Below are positions 60,200 through 64,000 of a DNA stretch of 64,000 nt, in pieces; the stretch's first letter is position 1, and each line of letters starts with the position of its first letter. The position numbers were made by a program, and so were the translations under genes. The notes under the pieces were generated by a model. That model saw only the letters and a program-made list of their open reading frames with translations. It searched no databases and had not been told where the DNA came from. Source of the stretch: Steromphala cineraria. Taxonomy: Eukaryota > Mollusca > Gastropoda > Trochida > Trochidae. The stretch is from assembly GCA_916613615.1 (NCBI GenBank), contig OU744733.1, forward strand, positions 36,929,939-36,993,938, in the 5' to 3' direction.

Positions 60200-62065
60200 G
60201 TTCTATTTTAGACCTTGTTTGTTAGAGGTGGATTAACAGATGATAATATGTCTTCAAATTGCTTTCCCTGACACTTGACCTTGACCTTGATAATTCTTTA
60301 CTTATATAACCAAAATCCAATATTGTGACGTAGCCACGTGCCCCTTTTTATATGTTACTGATTAACAAGCATTTACAGTTTTTTATATTTCTAAAGTTCC
60401 TGATACTAATCGTCCCATTAGACTAACTTCTGTTAAAGAAGGCATCGATTTTTATGGCCATCTTACATTATTCCATTCACTTTCATTAATTCAACATTTA
60501 AAATCAAGTTCCAGTTTTCTGTACTTGTATACTGTCAAAGTGTTTTCTGTCTCTTGTAATATATCATAACAGTTTCAACATTCCCTTTCTCAGTGGCTAT
60601 ATTTTCAATGAAGTATGGGATAAGTTGCCGGAATAATGCCAGCATATCCTAGGAAATTTGTTTTACATTTGTATATTCCAGTTACTTTTAATTACTTTTG
60701 ATTATATCATTTATCAGGTCAATACCCGATTTTGACATAATCTTATAATGTATTGACTTGTTGTTTATTCTAACGTTGTCATTATTTCATATTAGTTGAG
60801 GTATGATATCAGATTGAGTTTTTATAGTTTGTCTAATAAGGCATCCCCGTGCGTCTTTCCAAAAAGGTTGTTTGGTTTTTTCTGGGTACAAACATGCGGA
60901 CTTATGGACTTTGGGTATTTAATATTGCTTTTGAATCTTCAAATAAGTATTATGATGAGAATTTGTAAAGATCTAAAAGATCATATGTTTTTGCCTTAAC
61001 TTGTCTTTTTAATGAAGGTTTATTGTACTCTATAGATGAATCCGAACGAACTTGTGATACATTTTTTCTTTACAATTCAAACATCTCTTGCATTGGCTTT
61101 ACGGCCATTATATTTGGATTGTATGATGTTAATCATTGTTTTAAAAAATACTCAAGAAAATGCTATCATTTGCATTATCGCTAATGCCATTTAGTCAGAG
61201 GGTGATAATAAGGACACCGTATACTGTTGAAAAATGTTATAATTGCAATATGAAGTTAAAACATCATCTATTAGATGCATATAATAACACATTACTGTCA
61301 ACATGATCGATTCAAATCTTTAAATTAATATCTAATATCTAGATTTTTCAAAATAATGTCATTAATTTTGTAACAAAATGATATTTACAGAAATAGCAAG
61401 CAGATGATGTATTTGCATTAATCTGTATAACTTCTTTTGTTAATCAAATGCTTGAAAACCTACGGTTTAATACATCAAGGCAGAGTGTCATTTACAATTA
61501 ATTCATTCTGACAATGTTGTTGTAAGGAACAAGAAGTAATCTGCGAGGAACTGAAGTTTTGTTTACATTACGGAGAGTTTCACATCATTATGGTTAGAGA
61601 TTATTTATCTTGAATTATATCTTCCTTTATTTGATGTCGTAAGCACATTAATACTGTCTTAAACTCTAGATGTTGTAAAATAATCATATTATAAATTCGA
61701 GTATTTCAACTTCTATGATCGATGCTAATGACAACACCTCTCTGTCAAAATGATTAATTGAAATTTCAAAATCAATAATCAAGTAATCTTCATTACTTTG
61801 AAATAATTCAAGCTTGTCAGAATTGATTTTATCTAACATCATAACATTAATTCTCATTACTTTTGTTTCACTGATAGCTATTTAAGGCTGTAACCTTCAG
61901 TGCAACTCATATTTTGAGAATTTGACTGTGACCAAATACCTTGAATATATTTTATTTACTAATTATTATCAAACCCAGCATAAAAAGTTTGATATTCTTT
62001 GAGATATCTCAAATTACTTAGTTAAAATTGTAAAATGCTCTACATCACGAGTGAGAGCAAAATTA
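60200..62065. other. Unit B right part, no gene
   Basis: Collinear with 46100-48520. At about 60270 unit B has an extra GACCTTGACCTT inside a stretch otherwise shared with unit A at about 46165. No coding frame is conserved. Confidence 0.5.
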
Positions 62066-62299
62066 TACAAAAATAAAAAGGCATTTTCCCTAGCTCAAAC
62101 CCGCTAAAATTCGTCCCTTTCAGCAAACTTGTTCAGTTAGAAGATAGTTTAAGGGTCAGTTTCAAAAGTGAGAAGATGTTAGAAATATTGGGCCAAGTTA
62201 AAAGAATGAACTACAATTTCAATGCAGATTTAGTAAAAAAAGTTGGTTTTAATTGAACCTGACATTAAAAAAGTCGACGTTTCCGATTGTCGATCACGT

Positions 62300-62745
62300 T
62301 TTAGTGACTGGAGTATCCTCCCTTCTGTTTTATACATATTATATCAAGGCTTACGCTCAATTCTTTATTTCTAGACCGATATCGTTCACATTTGAAATGT
62401 AGGTTTTTCTTAATATATGAAAACGACACATGAGTTCAAAAGTCCAGCGTTTTTATTTTTCATATGGTCCACTCCGAGATTCCAACCTTGAGCAATATTA
62501 GTTTGATTTGCAATCACCGACACTTTAAAAAATCATCATTGTGGCTTATCAATCATGGCAAAAACATCTTGATATGAATCATTCTTTCCATGCGAGAAGC
62601 GTTGTCATTTGCTAAACAAATGCAATCGGATTGTGTTGAAATTTTGACTGTTAGTGGAAAGTACCAGAACCCACGAATTTGGTCTAATAAGAACAGAAAC
62701 TCGTCCAACATTTAATGACTTGATCAACTTCCCAGGGGAGATAAT
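62300..62745 (+). repeat. Paralogue of 15325-15500 followed by a worn MULE-like MITE
   Basis: 62300-62490 matches 15325-15500. 62490-62745 matches the interior and right half of the 14414-14730 MITE (GCAATCA(C/G)CGAC, TTTCCATGCG, AATAAGAACAGA, ATGACTTGATC), with a decayed right end CCCAGGGGAGAT and no left TIR. The order of the two parts differs from the 14-15 kb region. Confidence 0.65.
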
Positions 62746-62749
62746 GTGT

Positions 62750-64000
62750 TGAAATGCGGACACATGAATTCAAATGAGACTGAAATTCGACTAACTCAGT
62801 CAATTTAAAAAGTTATTACAATATGTTAAGAAAATGTAATTATTCACTTAAGAACAATTGCATTCTATAATTTTCTAAGCATTTTATATATCTGAAGTTT
62901 TTCTTATTAAACCATTCAAATCTTGACATAGTATGTATTTGTCGAAGGTTTTTCTTTAAAAATCTAAATATATTTTGGTAACTTGCACTTGAATTTAGCT
63001 ATACATGATACTCCTAGTTTTTTAAAGCATTTAGATAATGAGATATCGCTCGATATAAGCGTACTTCTTTACAACCCTCAAACTGCAAAATTTAGTCTCT
63101 TCCTAAATGAAGTGTAAAATATTCTCTGTTAACTTGAATTTCATATTTTAGGGCTAAATGGACTCTGATGACAGTGACCATGACAACATATAGTTTGTGG
63201 AGTTTTTAAACAATTATTGACAATATTCAAGAAAATTTTAGGACATATTGAAAAAAGATGATTGGGTACTACTCTAAAAGGGTCAAAATTTCATATCAAA
63301 TGTGGCTCTTAATTTTTTTTAATTGTGATTTATGATAGACAAGAGAAAACAACAAAGACAATGAACACTCAACAGTATTTTTATGATGAGTAGAAATATT
63401 TTATATGACCCTAACAACAAAAAGTCGCTGAAAAAAAAAATTATTTAAATTTTTCCGAGGGTGGGTGTCTTTGAAATCAAATATCTTTTTAATTAAAATT
63501 TTTATTTTGAAAATTGAAATTGCATGTTATTTTTTAAACTTTTTAAACCTACCTTGGTTTATTTTGGTTGATTATCAAAACTAACTGATTATGCCTACAA
63601 GTAATCTATCACTTGGCTGTGACCAAGTCTCATTTCTCAGTGTGGAGCCTTCTTGCAATCATTTCTCTTCTATGAAGATGTCATGATGTGGGTTGACTTG
63701 CAACTTATTTTAGTTATATATTCTTTTGTTTCTAAAACGAGAAAATCAGAAAAGATCTTTACAACTTAACATTTGAAAGCTGTATTGATGACGCAACGGG
63801 AAAGTTAATTATGACTCAAACCTTTGTAAATAGATGCCTTCAACCTCGTTTATTTAGGCTGATATTGAATTTTTTTTAAAGTGAATACGTGAACAGCTTG
63901 AATGAAAGATGAAGTAAACAATATATATATGTCGCGTCGTCAACAAGACGTTGATTCCGCTTGTTATATTTAGGTTTATTCCTGTAGACTGAACATGAAG
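62750..64000. other. No gene seen
   Basis: AT-rich with long T/A runs. No recognised exon, RNA gene or repeat up to the window edge. Confidence 0.5.

Larger units (their letters stand above)
49345..62065 (+). repeat. Segmental duplication unit B (about 12.7 kb)
   Basis: Direct-orientation partner of 30950-48520 (block list given there). It lacks the Tc1, Harbinger and TTAA elements, the 249-bp duplication and the roughly 2.4 kb at 43150-45570. It gains about 3.4 kb between 54520 and 58725. Large indels and moderate divergence argue for an old event. Confidence 0.85.

Overview
This is a eukaryotic, AT-rich and gene-poor window, most likely from a marine mollusc and probably a bivalve. The evidence is the repeat content. 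It holds several tandem-repeat elements with C-tract/G-tract ends and GC-rich terminal hairpins, like the pearl/HINE elements known from bivalves, and long arrays of GTGACCTTGACCTTTGAC-type sequence. There is no bacterial gene layout. The only intact long coding region is a transposase. No host gene can be named, and species-level assignment is not possible from the sequence alone.

Layout. 1-7 kb: unique AT-rich DNA with pearl-like elements (1818-2624, 3917-4302, 5163-6470), a short segmental repeat (3410-3590 with 4812-4990) and a SINE-like stretch. 8-10.2 kb: a decayed pogo/Tigger-type transposase on the minus strand with a later element nested in it. 11-15 kb: two full copies of a small MITE family with 9-bp target duplications (MULE-like), and a 170-bp tandem repeat between 11-bp inverted ends. 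17.9-19.4 kb: a 140-145-bp tandem repeat, then a very strong palindrome (53-bp perfect arms). 22.7 kb: one convincing internal exon encoding a coiled-coil-like segment, with its donor end tandemly duplicated. 23.8-25.6 kb: TTAA-flanked MITEs.

30.9-62.1 kb is dominated by a tandem segmental duplication. Unit A (about 30.95-48.5 kb) and unit B (about 49.35-62.1 kb) are collinear and in the same orientation, with many indels. Unit A carries a complete 1,641-bp Tc1-like transposon with an intact 340-aa DD34E transposase, and a 579-bp PIF/Harbinger-type MITE with TTA target duplications. Both are missing from the matching places in unit B, so both probably inserted after the duplication. Unit B instead has about 3.4 kb of extra DNA (about 54.5-58.7 kb). 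Further partial paralogues of unit A lie at 17.0, 24.2 and 25.6-26.0 kb, so this neighbourhood has duplicated more than once. A roughly 170-bp non-coding module occurs four times (twice per unit) and is the best conserved part of the duplication.

There is no operon-like cooperation between genes here. The window records repeated local duplication and successive transposon insertions around, or within the introns of, host genes whose exons are mostly not recognisable. No previously unknown multi-gene system was found. The most noteworthy items are the duplication with its dated insertions, the four-copy non-coding module, the near-perfect palindrome, and the unusual density of nuclear-receptor-type half-sites inside the pearl-like repeats.
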